This document shows, one piece after another, positions 1 through 8,224 of a DNA stretch of 64,000 bases (position 1 is the stretch's first letter; each line of letters opens with the position of its first letter). The notes below the pieces were generated by a model. That model had not been told where the DNA came from. It was given only the letters and a program-made list of their open reading frames with translations, and did no database searches. The DNA is taken from contig NZ_CP125781.1 in the NCBI RefSeq assembly GCF_030053895.1, positions 2,480,001-2,544,000 on the forward strand, given 5' to 3'. The DNA is from Trabulsiella odontotermitis (GTDB lineage Bacteria; Pseudomonadota; Gammaproteobacteria; Enterobacterales; Enterobacteriaceae). The translations under genes and the position numbers were made by a program.

Positions 1-165
1 GGTCGCGGCACCGCCGATCATGTCGGCGTATACCTTGGTAATGGTAAGTTTATCCAGTCACCGCGCTCCGGTCGTGACATCCAGGTCACCTCGCTGAGTG
101 AAGATTACTGGACTCGCCACTATGTCGGCGCCCGCCGAGTGATGACACCTAAGACGATCCGCTGA
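1..165 (+). CDS. mepH: MepH, murein DD-endopeptidase (NlpC/P60), 3' end only
   Basis: Only the last 54 codons are in the window; the reading frame is open from base 1 to the TGA at 163-165. The visible piece reads GRGTADHVGVYLGNGKFIQS and ends in VMTPKTIR. It carries the HVGVY strand with the catalytic histidine of the NlpC/P60 cysteine peptidase fold. In E. coli the gene immediately before sodB is mepH (ydhO), a periplasmic endopeptidase that cuts D-Ala-mDAP cross-links during wall growth. The match of the C-terminal residues and the position before sodB support the call. The catalytic cysteine lies outside the window. Confidence 0.9.
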   Translation, partial: GRGTADHVGVYLGNGKFIQSPRSGRDIQVTSLSEDYWTRHYVGARRVMTPKTIR

Positions 166-167
166 TC

Positions 168-207
168 CTTACCCTGACGCAAACACGTCGGGGTAAGTTC
201 CTCTTTT
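168..207 (+). terminator. Rho-independent terminator after mepH
   Basis: CTTACCCTGACG (168-179) pairs with CGTCGGGGTAAG (186-197), 12 bp with one G-U pair and a six-base loop, followed by a pyrimidine and T-rich run. It lies three bases after the mepH stop. Confidence 0.75.
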
Positions 208-297
208 GTCACCCCTTTCAATTTGTTACCCTACCCTTACCCACTACAGGGTTATTCCTGGTTGCTGGGACAATTAACTATAAAAAGGAGAGTAGCA

Positions 298-879
298 ATG
301 TCGTTCGAATTACCTGCATTACCGTATGCAAAAGACGCCCTGGCGCCGCATATTTCCGCTGAAACGCTGGAATATCATTACGGAAAACACCACCAGACCT
401 ACGTCACCAATCTCAACAACCTGATCAAAGGGACGGCGTTTGAAGGCAAAACGCTGGAAGAGATTGTACGTTCCTCTGAAGGTGGCGTGTTCAACAACGC
501 CGCTCAGGTCTGGAACCACACGTTCTACTGGCACTGCCTGGCACCGAACGCGGGCGGCGAACCGACCGGCGACGTCGCTGCCGCCATCAACAAGGCCTTT
601 GGCAGCTTCGCCGAGTTTAAAGCGAAGTTTACCGACGCAGCGGTGAAAAACTTTGGCTCTGGCTGGACCTGGCTTGTTAAAAATGCCGACGGCAGCCTGG
701 CGATTGTCTCCACTTCTAACGCCGGTACGCCGCTGACGACAAACGCGACGCCGTTGCTGACTGTCGATGTGTGGGAACATGCGTATTATATTGACTACCG
801 TAACGCCCGCCCGAATTATCTTGAGCACTTCTGGGCGCTGGTAAACTGGGGATTTGTTGCGAAGAATCTGGCAGCATAA
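298..879 (+). CDS. sodB: Iron superoxide dismutase
   Basis: SodB converts superoxide to oxygen and hydrogen peroxide in the cytoplasm with iron at the active site. The 193-residue product starts MSFELPALPYAKDALAPHIS and has the family's length. It shows the metal ligands in the usual places: the N-terminal His of HYGKHH, a second His in NHTFYW, and the DVWEHAYY motif with Asp and His. The ATG at 298 is chosen over an upstream in-frame start at 223 because AAAAGGAGAG lies just before it and the protein then begins as in E. coli. In E. coli the mRNA start region is the target of the iron-responsive small RNA RyhB; the AAGGAGAGTAGCAATG stretch around the start is retained here. Confidence 0.97.
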   Translation: MSFELPALPYAKDALAPHISAETLEYHYGKHHQTYVTNLNNLIKGTAFEGKTLEEIVRSSEGGVFNNAAQVWNHTFYWHCLAPNAGGEPTGDVAAAINKAFGSFAEFKAKFTDAAVKNFGSGWTWLVKNADGSLAIVSTSNAGTPLTTNATPLLTVDVWEHAYYIDYRNARPNYLEHFWALVNWGFVAKNLAA

Positions 880-885
880 ACCAGA

Positions 886-917
886 ACGCAGAAGGGGCAA
901 TCCCTTCTGCGTATTTT
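886..917 (+). terminator. Terminator between sodB and ydhP
   Basis: ACGCAGAAGGG (886-896) and CCCTTCTGCGT (902-912) form a perfect 11-bp stem with a five-base loop, then ATTTT. It sits between two convergent genes and may serve both. Confidence 0.85.
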
Positions 918-923
918 ACTCAA

Positions 924-2090
924 TCAGTTACTGGCACACACTTCTTCAGTCTGGCGGGTGCCGCTAAACAGCACCACAAACAGCGCCAGCGCAGCAATGA
1001 TGGCACCCATCACCGGCACAAAGCTGTAGCCCAGACCGCCTGAAATCACCGCACCACCTGCTGCCGCCCCCAGGGCATTCCCCAGGTTAAACGCACCGAT
1101 GTTCACTGAAGAAGACAGACCCGGCGCTTCACTGGCGACACGCATCACACGCATCTGCAGCGGCGGCACGACCGCGAATGTTGCCGCACCCCAGACCACC
1201 ATACTGATTGCCGCACCGATCTGGCTCTGAGCAAGGAACGGAATGGCCAGCATGATCGCCATCAGCAACAGCAGGAAGCCTTTCAGCGTCGCACTTACCG
1301 AACGGTCAGCAAACTTACCACCGAGGTAGTTACCAATGGAGAAGCCCACGCCAATCAGCACCAGCATCGCCGTCACGAACAGCGGCGTGGCGTTGGTAAT
1401 GCTGTGCAGCACCGGTGCGATGTAGGTATAAAGCGTGAACATCGCCCCTGCGCCCAGCACCGTCGTCAGTAGCGCAGACAGCACCTGCGGACGAACCAGC
1501 ACGGAAAGCTCGCGCTTCACGTCAGGGCGCGCCCCGGCACTGCCTTTCGGCAGTGAGAACCACAGGCCCAGCATGGCGATAACGCCAAGCCCGGCGGTGG
1601 CGAGGAACGACATACGCCAGCCGATGGTTTCACCAAGCCAGGTTGCCGCCGGCACACCACCGATATTGGCGATGGTCAGCCCCATAAACATGGTCGCAAC
1701 GGCGCTGGCCTGTTTATGTTTCGGCACGACGCTTGCCGCCACCACCGAACCCAGCCCAAAGAATGCGCCGTGGTTAAGGCTGGTAATAATGCGGGACAGC
1801 ATCAGCGTGGTGTAATCCGGGGCGATAGCCGACAGCACGTTGCCGAGCGTAAAAATCGCCATCAGGAATATCAGCGCACTGCGACGAGCGCGGTGCGACA
1901 GCAGCAGCGTCATCAGCGGCGCGCCGATCATCACACCGACAGCGTAGGCGCTGATCAGCATGCCAGCGGCGGGGATGGAGACATCCACCCCTTCGGCGAT
2001 GACGGGCAGCAGGCCCATCGGTGAGAATTCGGTGGTCCCGATGCCAAATGCCCCAATGGCAAGGGCAACTAATGGATAATTCACTTTCAT
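924..2090 (-). CDS. ydhP: MFS transporter YdhP (DHA1 family)
   Basis: A 388-residue inner-membrane protein of the major facilitator superfamily with about twelve hydrophobic segments. Near residue 65 it has LSHRARR, in the place of the conserved cytoplasmic loop between helices 2 and 3. It is close to E. coli YdhP along its whole length (MKVNYPLVALAIGAFGIGTTEF at the start in E. coli-like form). The family exports arabinose-like sugars or drugs; the substrate of YdhP is not established and the sequence does not reveal it. The gene is single, convergent with sodB and transcribed away from ynhF and purR. Confidence 0.9.
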   Translation of the reverse strand: MKVNYPLVALAIGAFGIGTTEFSPMGLLPVIAEGVDVSIPAAGMLISAYAVGVMIGAPLMTLLLSHRARRSALIFLMAIFTLGNVLSAIAPDYTTLMLSRIITSLNHGAFFGLGSVVAASVVPKHKQASAVATMFMGLTIANIGGVPAATWLGETIGWRMSFLATAGLGVIAMLGLWFSLPKGSAGARPDVKRELSVLVRPQVLSALLTTVLGAGAMFTLYTYIAPVLHSITNATPLFVTAMLVLIGVGFSIGNYLGGKFADRSVSATLKGFLLLLMAIMLAIPFLAQSQIGAAISMVVWGAATFAVVPPLQMRVMRVASEAPGLSSSVNIGAFNLGNALGAAAGGAVISGGLGYSFVPVMGAIIAALALFVVLFSGTRQTEEVCASN

Positions 2091-2253
2091 TTAGCAGCTC
2101 CGGTTGGCCGCGACATCAGCGCGGTACCCTGTAAGATGCAGAAAGTATGACAGCAATCACAAAAAACTGAAGTAACAAAAAAGACAAAAGATTATTGCAG
2201 AAATGATAATAATGCGGGGAGGACGCGAGGGAGAAGGTTCTCCCCCGACAAAC

Positions 2254-2343
2254 TTAGTTCAGGACGGCGATCAGGCCAGTGATGACGATCAGGCCCAGGG
2301 TAACAACTGTGGTGGTTAACGAAAGCTTTAATTCGGCACTCAT
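2254..2343 (-). CDS. ynhF: YnhF, 29-residue membrane small protein
   Basis: A short reading frame on the minus strand encodes MSAELKLSLTTTVVTLGLIV followed by ITGLIAVLN. It has one hydrophobic helix spanning most of its length and a good AAGGAGAG ribosome binding site eight bases before the ATG. E. coli YnhF has the same size, the same position between ydhP and purR and a similar pattern (MS-x-LK-x-SL, then a TT-rich helix). It is known there as a stress-induced inner membrane small protein of unknown function. Confidence 0.85.
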   Translation of the reverse strand: MSAELKLSLTTTVVTLGLIVITGLIAVLN

Positions 2344-2578
2344 CAATTTTCTCTCCTTGTTATTCCCACACCGATAGTGAGCTTGATCATTTTACACATA
2401 ATTACGCGAAAATCTTCACGCTTTTGTCGCGTTATTGAATTTTCTCTTCCCCTTTTCGCGCGGATAGGACAAAATCCCACGCTAAATTAAAAGCGTACCG
2501 GCCACTGACCCCCTCCTGACGTCCTGTGTCGTTTACCCGGCGTACCGCAATCAACGTTGATTGCTACAGGGTGTTTTA

Positions 2579-2594
2579 AGGCAAACGTTTACGT
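2579..2594 (+). promoter_or_regulatory. PurR operator O1 of purR
   Basis: AGGCAAACGTTTACGT closely fits the PurR box ACGCAAACGTTTNCNT and lies in the purR 5' leader about 45 bases before the start. E. coli purR is autoregulated through two operators; this is the upstream one. Confidence 0.8.
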
Positions 2595-2637
2595 GCCTGT
2601 TATTCAGGAGTAGAGAATATGGTCTGGAGTGAGATCT

Positions 2638-3663
2638 ATGGCAACGATTAAAGATGTAGCGAAACGCGCAAACGTTTCCACTACAACCGTATCACACGTA
2701 ATTAACAAAACCCGTTTCGTCGCTGAAGAGACGCGTAATGCCGTGTGGGCAGCGATCAAAGAGCTGCACTACTCGCCCAGCGCCGTGGCTCGCAGCCTGA
2801 AGGTTAACCACACCAAATCCATCGGTCTGCTGGCCACCAGTAGCGAAGCCGCCTACTTTGCGGAAATTATCGAAGCTGTTGAGAAAAACTGCTTCCAGAA
2901 AGGCTATACCCTGATCCTGGGTAACGCCTGGAACAGCCTGGAAAAACAGCAGGCATATCTGTCGATGATGGCGCAAAAGCGCGTGGATGGCCTGCTGGTG
3001 ATGTGTTCTGAATATCCGGACTCGTTACTTTCGATGCTGGAAGAGTACCGCCATATTCCGATGGTAGTCATGGACTGGGGCGAAGCGCGCGCCGATTTTA
3101 CCGATGCGGTAATTGATAACGCTTTTGAAGGCGGTTATATGGCGGGGCGTTATCTGCTGGATCGCGGTCATCGCGAAATTGGCGTGATCCCGGGGCCACT
3201 GGAACGCAACACCGGCGCGGGTCGTCTCGCAGGCTTTATGAAATCCATGCAGGAAGCGCAGGTCAACATCCCGGAAAACTGGATCGTGCAGGGAGATTTT
3301 GAACCGGAATCCGGCTATCGCGCCATGCAGCAGATCCTCTCCCAGTCCCCTCGCCCGACAGCAATTTTCTGCGGCGGCGACATCATGGCGATGGGCGCGA
3401 TTTGCGCCGCTGATGAGATGGGACTGCGTGTGCCGCAGGACATTTCCATTATTGGTTACGATAACGTGCGCAACGCCCGCTTCTTCTCGCCGGCGCTGAC
3501 CACCATTCACCAGCCGAAAGATTCGCTGGGCGAAACGGCGTTCAATATGTTGCTCGATCGCATCGTCAACAAGCGTGAAGAGTCACAGTCGATTGAAGTG
3601 CATCCGCGCCTTATTGAACGCCGCTCCGTGGCGGACGGTCCGTTCCGCGACTACCGTCGTTAA
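2638..3663 (+). CDS. purR: PurR, purine repressor (LacI family)
   Basis: The 341-residue regulator represses purine biosynthesis genes when hypoxanthine or guanine is bound. The N-terminal helix-turn-helix reads TIKDVAKRANVSTTTVSHVI, followed by the hinge helix with SPSAVARSLK near residue 50. The periplasmic-binding-protein-like core follows, with the effector region DFTDAVIDNAFEGG and the C-terminal ERRSVADGPFRDYRR seen in E. coli. The ATG at 2638 gives the E. coli start; a GTG nine bases upstream is in frame but less likely. PurR boxes lie both before and inside the gene, which indicates autoregulation. Confidence 0.97.
   Translation: MATIKDVAKRANVSTTTVSHVINKTRFVAEETRNAVWAAIKELHYSPSAVARSLKVNHTKSIGLLATSSEAAYFAEIIEAVEKNCFQKGYTLILGNAWNSLEKQQAYLSMMAQKRVDGLLVMCSEYPDSLLSMLEEYRHIPMVVMDWGEARADFTDAVIDNAFEGGYMAGRYLLDRGHREIGVIPGPLERNTGAGRLAGFMKSMQEAQVNIPENWIVQGDFEPESGYRAMQQILSQSPRPTAIFCGGDIMAMGAICAADEMGLRVPQDISIIGYDNVRNARFFSPALTTIHQPKDSLGETAFNMLLDRIVNKREESQSIEVHPRLIERRSVADGPFRDYRR
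2665..2680 (+). promoter_or_regulatory. PurR operator O2 inside purR
   Basis: CGCGCAAACGTTTCCA lies within codons 10-15 of purR and fits the PurR consensus at nearly every position. E. coli has the same arrangement, where the intragenic site acts as a roadblock in autoregulation. Confidence 0.8.
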
Positions 3664-3671
3664 TCCTCTCC

Positions 3672-3696
3672 CGGGTGCTGGTTATTCCGGCACCCG
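3672..3696. terminator. Inverted repeat between purR and punR
   Basis: CGGGTGCTGG (3672-3681) pairs with CCGGCACCCG (3687-3696) around a five-base loop that contains the punR stop codon. Neither strand has a T-run after it, so termination is inferred only from the convergent position. Confidence 0.45.
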
Positions 3697-4593
3697 CAGC
3701 CACTCCCGGTTCAGCGTTTCGCTGTCACCCAGATACTCCAGCAACCACGCCAGCGCCGGTGATACATCCTGCTGTTGCCACGTCAGGCAACAGGCCGCAT
3801 CCGGAAACGGATTTTCCAGTTCCAGTGCCACCCAGTCGCCGCGGTCTGTCCACGGACGCGCAAAATGGGCGGGAACCATGCCGACGCACAGCCCCGCAGA
3901 AAGACAGGTCGCTGACGATTCCCAGTCCGGTACCACCACGCGTTTCTGGTTATCCAGCAACCAGGTGGTACGTTTGGGCAGTGATCGTGAAGTATCCTCG
4001 CGCACCAGCGATGGCCAGTTGCGCAACGTGTCGTCGCTGAGCGGCCCCGGCATTTTCGCCAGCGGATGATTCGCCGCCACCACACATTGCCAGCTCAGCA
4101 TGCCCATATCGCGAAAGGCGTAGCGTCCGCCGACCGGGATCGCCCGCGTGGCGCCAATGGCGAGTTCAACACGCCCGTCGGCAAGCGCATCCCAAACGCC
4201 GTTAAACACTTCCTCGAAGACGATCAGTTCGACGTCCGGGAAATGGCGGTAAAAATCAACGATCAGCTCCCGGGTCCGTTCCGGTCTGACAATAATATCG
4301 ACGGCAATGGACAACTGCCCGCGCCAGCCATTGGCGATCTGCTGACACTGTTGACGGGTGATCTGCATTTTTTTGATAACAGACCGCCCTTCTTTGAGAA
4401 ACCAGACACCAGCAGGCGTCAGTTCGACGTCGCGGTGACGGCGCTCAAACAGCGGCACTGCCAGCCACTCTTCCAGCTGGCGTACGGTATAGCTCACCGC
4501 CGATGGCACCCGGTGTAGCTCCTGCGCCGCCGCGCTGAAACTGCCATTTCTTGCCACCGCGTCAACGACTTCGAGAGAATATTCCGACCACAT
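3682..4593 (-). CDS. punR: PunR, LysR-type activator of purine nucleoside transport
   Basis: A 303-residue LysR-type regulator with an N-terminal winged helix (SLEVVDAVARNGSFSAAAQE, residues 6-25) and a C-terminal effector-binding domain. It is close to E. coli YdhB, renamed PunR, which activates the adjacent divergent gene punC. The two genes start head to head with 115 bases between them, the usual arrangement for a LysR regulator and its target. The protein is a few residues shorter at the C-terminus than the E. coli form as I recall it. An intact regulator is likely. Confidence 0.9.
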   Translation of the reverse strand: MWSEYSLEVVDAVARNGSFSAAAQELHRVPSAVSYTVRQLEEWLAVPLFERRHRDVELTPAGVWFLKEGRSVIKKMQITRQQCQQIANGWRGQLSIAVDIIVRPERTRELIVDFYRHFPDVELIVFEEVFNGVWDALADGRVELAIGATRAIPVGGRYAFRDMGMLSWQCVVAANHPLAKMPGPLSDDTLRNWPSLVREDTSRSLPKRTTWLLDNQKRVVVPDWESSATCLSAGLCVGMVPAHFARPWTDRGDWVALELENPFPDAACCLTWQQQDVSPALAWLLEYLGDSETLNREWLRVPE

Positions 4594-4708
4594 TTTCTGC
4601 CTGCAAAAATTTTGAATTCACCAGACAAATATTAGCGTTTCACAAGCGCCTTTGCACTCCCTACACTTTGCGCCTGTGGTACACCTGCATTCATAAAGAG
4701 AAAGAGAT

Positions 4709-5905
4709 ATGCAACCTGGAAAATTATTTCTTGCCTGGCTGGCCGGATTGAGCGTGCTCGGCTTTCTGGCAACTGACATGTATCTGCCTGCGTTCGCGGC
4801 CATTCAGAGTGACTTACAAACCCCGGCGTCCACGGTCAGCGCCAGCCTGAGCCTGTTTCTGGCGGGCTTCGCAGTGGCGCAACTGTTATGGGGACCGCTT
4901 TCCGATCGCTACGGCCGCAAAGGCGTCCTGCTCAGCGGTCTGACGATTTTTGCCCTCGGTTGCCTCGGCATGCTGTGGGTGCGTGATGGCATGTTGCTGC
5001 TGGTCCTGCGTTTTGTGCAGGCAGTCGGCGTCTGTGCGGCAACCGTGACCTGGCAGGCGATGGTGACGGATTACTATCCGACGCACCGCACTAACCGTAT
5101 TTTTGCCACCATTATGCCGCTGGTGGCGCTCTCACCGGCGCTGGCGCCGTTGCTGGGTAGCTGGATCCTGGTGCATCTGGAATGGCAGGCGATTTTCGCC
5201 GTACTGTTTGCCATCACGCTGGTGCTGATGATCCCGGCGCTGCGCCTGAAACCGGCGCCAAAACCGCAGCAACAGAGCGGCAAATCGTTGACCTTTTTCA
5301 TCCTGCTGCGTTCGCGCGCCTATTGCGGTAACGTGCTGGTGTATGCCGCCTGCTCCGCCTGTTTTTTTGCCTGGTTAACCGGTTCGCCGTTCCTGTTGCA
5401 TGAGATGGGTTACGGCCCTGGCGCTATCGGCCTGAGCTATGTGCCGCAGACGATCGCCTTTCTGATTGGTGGCTACGGGTGCCGCGCCGCGCTGCAAAAA
5501 TGGGAAGGAAAACAACTGCTGCCGTGGGCGATGATCGTTTTCGCGCTGAGCACCATCTCCACCTGGGCGGTGGGCCTGTTTGCCGGCGTCACGCTGACGG
5601 CGCTGCTGATTCCGTTCTGCATTATGGCGATGGCTAACGGCATGATTTACCCGATTGTCGTGGCACAGGCGCTGCGGCCGTTCCCACAGGCGACCGGTCG
5701 CGCCGCCGCGATGCAGAACACCTTGCAACTGGGGCTGTGCTTCCTGGCAAGCCTGGTGGTATCGACGTTTATCGCCGCACCACTGCTGGCAACCACCAGC
5801 GTGATGCTGGCGACAGTGGTGCTTGCCGCCATCGGCTATTTCATGCAGCTTCAGGCCAGCCGCGCCGCGCATCATACCGCGGAGAATTATGTAACAGAAC
5901 AGTAA
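4709..5905 (+). CDS. punC: PunC, purine nucleoside MFS transporter
   Basis: A 398-residue major facilitator protein of the Bcr/CflA drug-resistance-like subfamily, with about twelve membrane segments. The loop 2-3 signature appears as WGPLSDRYGRKGVLL near residue 65, and the proton-coupling Asp is in FLATDMYLPAFAAIQ near the N-terminus. It is close to E. coli YdhC (PunC), which imports adenosine or inosine under PunR control. AAAGAGAAAGAG precedes the ATG. The divergent punR gene supports the assignment; substrate range is inferred from E. coli. Confidence 0.9.
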   Translation: MQPGKLFLAWLAGLSVLGFLATDMYLPAFAAIQSDLQTPASTVSASLSLFLAGFAVAQLLWGPLSDRYGRKGVLLSGLTIFALGCLGMLWVRDGMLLLVLRFVQAVGVCAATVTWQAMVTDYYPTHRTNRIFATIMPLVALSPALAPLLGSWILVHLEWQAIFAVLFAITLVLMIPALRLKPAPKPQQQSGKSLTFFILLRSRAYCGNVLVYAACSACFFAWLTGSPFLLHEMGYGPGAIGLSYVPQTIAFLIGGYGCRAALQKWEGKQLLPWAMIVFALSTISTWAVGLFAGVTLTALLIPFCIMAMANGMIYPIVVAQALRPFPQATGRAAAMQNTLQLGLCFLASLVVSTFIAAPLLATTSVMLATVVLAAIGYFMQLQASRAAHHTAENYVTEQ

Positions 5906-5927
5906 TTAGTCTGCTAACATTTTTTTA

Positions 5928-5956
5928 TTGAATCGCCTGATTGAGCGGCCTATACT
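5928..5956 (+). promoter_or_regulatory. cfa promoter P1 (sigma-70)
   Basis: TTGAAT (5928-5933) and TATACT (5951-5956) are separated by exactly 17 bases. This agrees with the distal vegetative promoter of E. coli cfa, which makes the long leader. Confidence 0.75.
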
Positions 5957-6128
5957 GAGTCAGGCATCACATAATTACGATTAATATTATGCATTAACGG
6001 GCGCAGGACGTTGCCCGTTTCACCACGGAAGGCCTTTCGGCAAGGGTTATCTCCCTTCCTCTTTTTCTACGTCGGATAGCAGACTCACGGAATGTTCCGT
6101 GAGATTTCTCACAAACCCAAAAAAGCGA

Positions 6129-6135
6129 CTACGCT
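6129..6135 (+). promoter_or_regulatory. cfa promoter P2 -10 element (sigma-S type)
   Basis: CTACGCT is typical of a sigma-S -10 element. A start about seven bases downstream would lie roughly 33 bases before the cfa ATG, as for the stationary-phase promoter of E. coli cfa. Confidence 0.6.
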
Positions 6136-6174
6136 GTTTTAAGGTTCTGGTCACATGCGCGTGATGGAGAAGCT

Positions 6175-7323
6175 ATGAGTTCATCGTGTATAGAAGAAGT
6201 TAGCGTACCCAATGATGAGTGGTATCGCATAGCCAGTGAGCTGTTGAGTCGTGCAGGCATTGAAGTTAACGGGTCTGCCCCTTCTGATGTGCAGGTCAAA
6301 AACCCGCTCTTCTTTAAGCGCGTTCTTCAGGAAGGCTCGCTCGGATTAGGCGAGAGTTATATGGACGGCTGGTGGGATTGCGAGCGTCTGGATATTTTCT
6401 TCCAGAAAGTGCTGCGCGCCGGGCTGGAAAATCAACTCCCCCATCATTTCAAAGATACGCTGCGTATTGCCGGCGCTCGCCTGTTTAATCTGCAAAGTAA
6501 AAAAAGAGCCTGGATAGTCGGCAAAGAACATTACGATCTCGGTAATGATCTGTTCAGCCGGATGCTCGATCCGCTGATGCAGTACTCCTGTGCATACTGG
6601 AAAAAAGCCACCACGCTTGAAGAAGCCCAGCAGGACAAACTGGATTTGATCTGCCAGAAACTGCAACTGAAACCGGGCATGCGTGTGCTGGATATCGGCT
6701 GCGGCTGGGGTGGTCTGGCGTATTACATGGCGAAAAATTACGGCGTCAGCGTCGTGGGCGTGACGATTTCTGCGGAACAGCAAAAAATGGCGCAACAGCG
6801 CTGCGAAGGGCTGGACGTTGATATTCGTCTCCAGGACTATCGAGACCTGAACGATCAGTTTGACCGCATTGTTTCCGTCGGCATGTTTGAGCACGTGGGT
6901 CCCAAAAACTACCACACCTACTTCGAGGTGGCCGACCGTAATCTTAAGCCTGACGGTATTTTCCTGCTGCACACCATCGGTTCGAAGAAAACTGATCATA
7001 ACGTTGACCCGTGGATCAACAAATACATCTTCCCGAACGGCTGCCTGCCATCTGTTCGCCAGATTGCCGACGCCAGCGAGCGGCATTTCATTATGGAAGA
7101 CTGGCACAATTTTGGCGCCGACTATGACACCACGCTGATGGCCTGGCACGAGCGTTTTCTTGCCAGTTGGCCAGAAATTGCAGATAACTACTCTGACCGC
7201 TTCAAACGGATGTTCAGTTATTATCTGAATGCCTGCGCCGGTGCGTTCCGCGCCCGTGACATTCACCTCTGGCAGGTGGTGTTCTCACGCGGTATCGATC
7301 ACGGCCTTCGCGTCGCCCGTTAA
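6175..7323 (+). CDS. cfa: Cyclopropane-fatty-acyl-phospholipid synthase
   Basis: Cfa transfers a methylene group from S-adenosylmethionine to the double bond of unsaturated acyl chains in membrane phospholipids, mainly on entry to stationary phase. The 382-residue product has the E. coli length. The SAM-binding motif VLDIGCGWGG lies at residues 171-180, and the catalytic core includes MQYSCAYW near 136-142 and FEHVGPKNY. The leader from P1 is about 210 bases and contains a CU-rich stretch near 6050-6070. In E. coli this part of the long transcript is where RydC and other small RNAs act; that regulation is inferred here. Confidence 0.97.
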   Translation: MSSSCIEEVSVPNDEWYRIASELLSRAGIEVNGSAPSDVQVKNPLFFKRVLQEGSLGLGESYMDGWWDCERLDIFFQKVLRAGLENQLPHHFKDTLRIAGARLFNLQSKKRAWIVGKEHYDLGNDLFSRMLDPLMQYSCAYWKKATTLEEAQQDKLDLICQKLQLKPGMRVLDIGCGWGGLAYYMAKNYGVSVVGVTISAEQQKMAQQRCEGLDVDIRLQDYRDLNDQFDRIVSVGMFEHVGPKNYHTYFEVADRNLKPDGIFLLHTIGSKKTDHNVDPWINKYIFPNGCLPSVRQIADASERHFIMEDWHNFGADYDTTLMAWHERFLASWPEIADNYSDRFKRMFSYYLNACAGAFRARDIHLWQVVFSRGIDHGLRVAR

Positions 7324-7328
7324 AGAAA

Positions 7329-7355
7329 AATCCCCGGCGTGCCGGGGATTTTTTT
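7329..7355 (+). terminator. Terminator after cfa
   Basis: AATCCCCGGC and GCCGGGGATT flank a very small loop and are followed by a run of T. The T-run overlaps the stop codon of the convergent ribC gene. Confidence 0.85.
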
Positions 7356-7992
7356 ATTCATCTGCCGCTATCTGTAGCGCCGCCTCTTTTGCCGCGAGGA
7401 CGCGTTCGACGGTATCCACCACTGCCTGCGTCTGCGGGTCGATTTCAATGTTAACCCGCGCACCGAGCTTTTTCTTGCCAAGCGTGGTGCGTTGCAGCGT
7501 TTCCGGAATTAAATGCACGCAAAAACGCGTGGCGGTCACTTCACCTACCGTCAGGCTGATACCATCAATGCCGATGAATCCTTTGTAGAGGATATATTTC
7601 ATCAGCGCCGGATCCTGCGGCTTAAACCAAATCTGGCGGTTATTTTCCGAGGTAAGGATTTTGGTGATGTCGGCGGTGGTCATAATATGGCCGGACATCA
7701 AATGACCGCCAATCTCGTCACTGAATTTAGCAGCACGCTCAACATTCACCACATCGCCTTCTTTCACCTGCCCCAGGTTGGTGATGCGCAGCGTCTCTTT
7801 CATTAAGTCGAAACTGATGCGATTGCCGTCGATTTCGGTAACGGTCAGGCAGCAGCCGTTGTGCGCGACTGATGCCCCGGTTTCGAGCCCCTCAAGCATA
7901 TGCTCAGGCATTTCAACCACGTGGGTACGAAAATTCGGTTTTTCATCAACAGACACAACTTTCGCCGTGCCCTGCACAATACCAGTAAACAT
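7354..7992 (-). CDS. ribC: Riboflavin synthase alpha chain
   Basis: The enzyme dismutates two molecules of 6,7-dimethyl-8-ribityllumazine to riboflavin and a pyrimidine. The 212-residue product starts MFTGIVQGTAKVVSVDEK and shows the internal duplication of lumazine-binding barrels: GASVAHNGCCLTVTEI in the first half and GFIGIDGISLTVGEV in the second. The ATG at 7992 is chosen over an in-frame start 60 bases upstream because MFTGI is the invariant family start. It is divergent from mdtK, as in E. coli. Some databases name it ribE. Confidence 0.96.
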   Translation of the reverse strand: MFTGIVQGTAKVVSVDEKPNFRTHVVEMPEHMLEGLETGASVAHNGCCLTVTEIDGNRISFDLMKETLRITNLGQVKEGDVVNVERAAKFSDEIGGHLMSGHIMTTADITKILTSENNRQIWFKPQDPALMKYILYKGFIGIDGISLTVGEVTATRFCVHLIPETLQRTTLGKKKLGARVNIEIDPQTQAVVDTVERVLAAKEAALQIAADE

Positions 7993-8224
7993 GCAGTAAG
8001 CTCCTGTATTACATCGTGGCGCTTCGGTTTTCGCGCAATATACCACGCACAATAACAGGTGAAAAAACAGGTTGCCACTCCCGGTGCACTCCCTGCTATA
8101 TTTTGGCTGGCTTAATAGCGATTCCCCGCTACAATAGACTGACTATTTCCCCAGTATTTCTTCTTGCTGCCAGTAAGGCGGCCTTTTTTAGTTCCTCAAA
8201 TAACAACAATATATAGGTGTTCAC

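Noticed and set aside
2229..2244. Hairpin GGGAGAA-GG-TTCTCCC after ynhF
   Set aside because: The loop is too small and no T-run follows on the minus strand, so terminator function is not supported.
8100..8140. mdtK promoter with TACAAT at about 8130
   Set aside because: No acceptable -35 at 16-18 bases; left unassigned.
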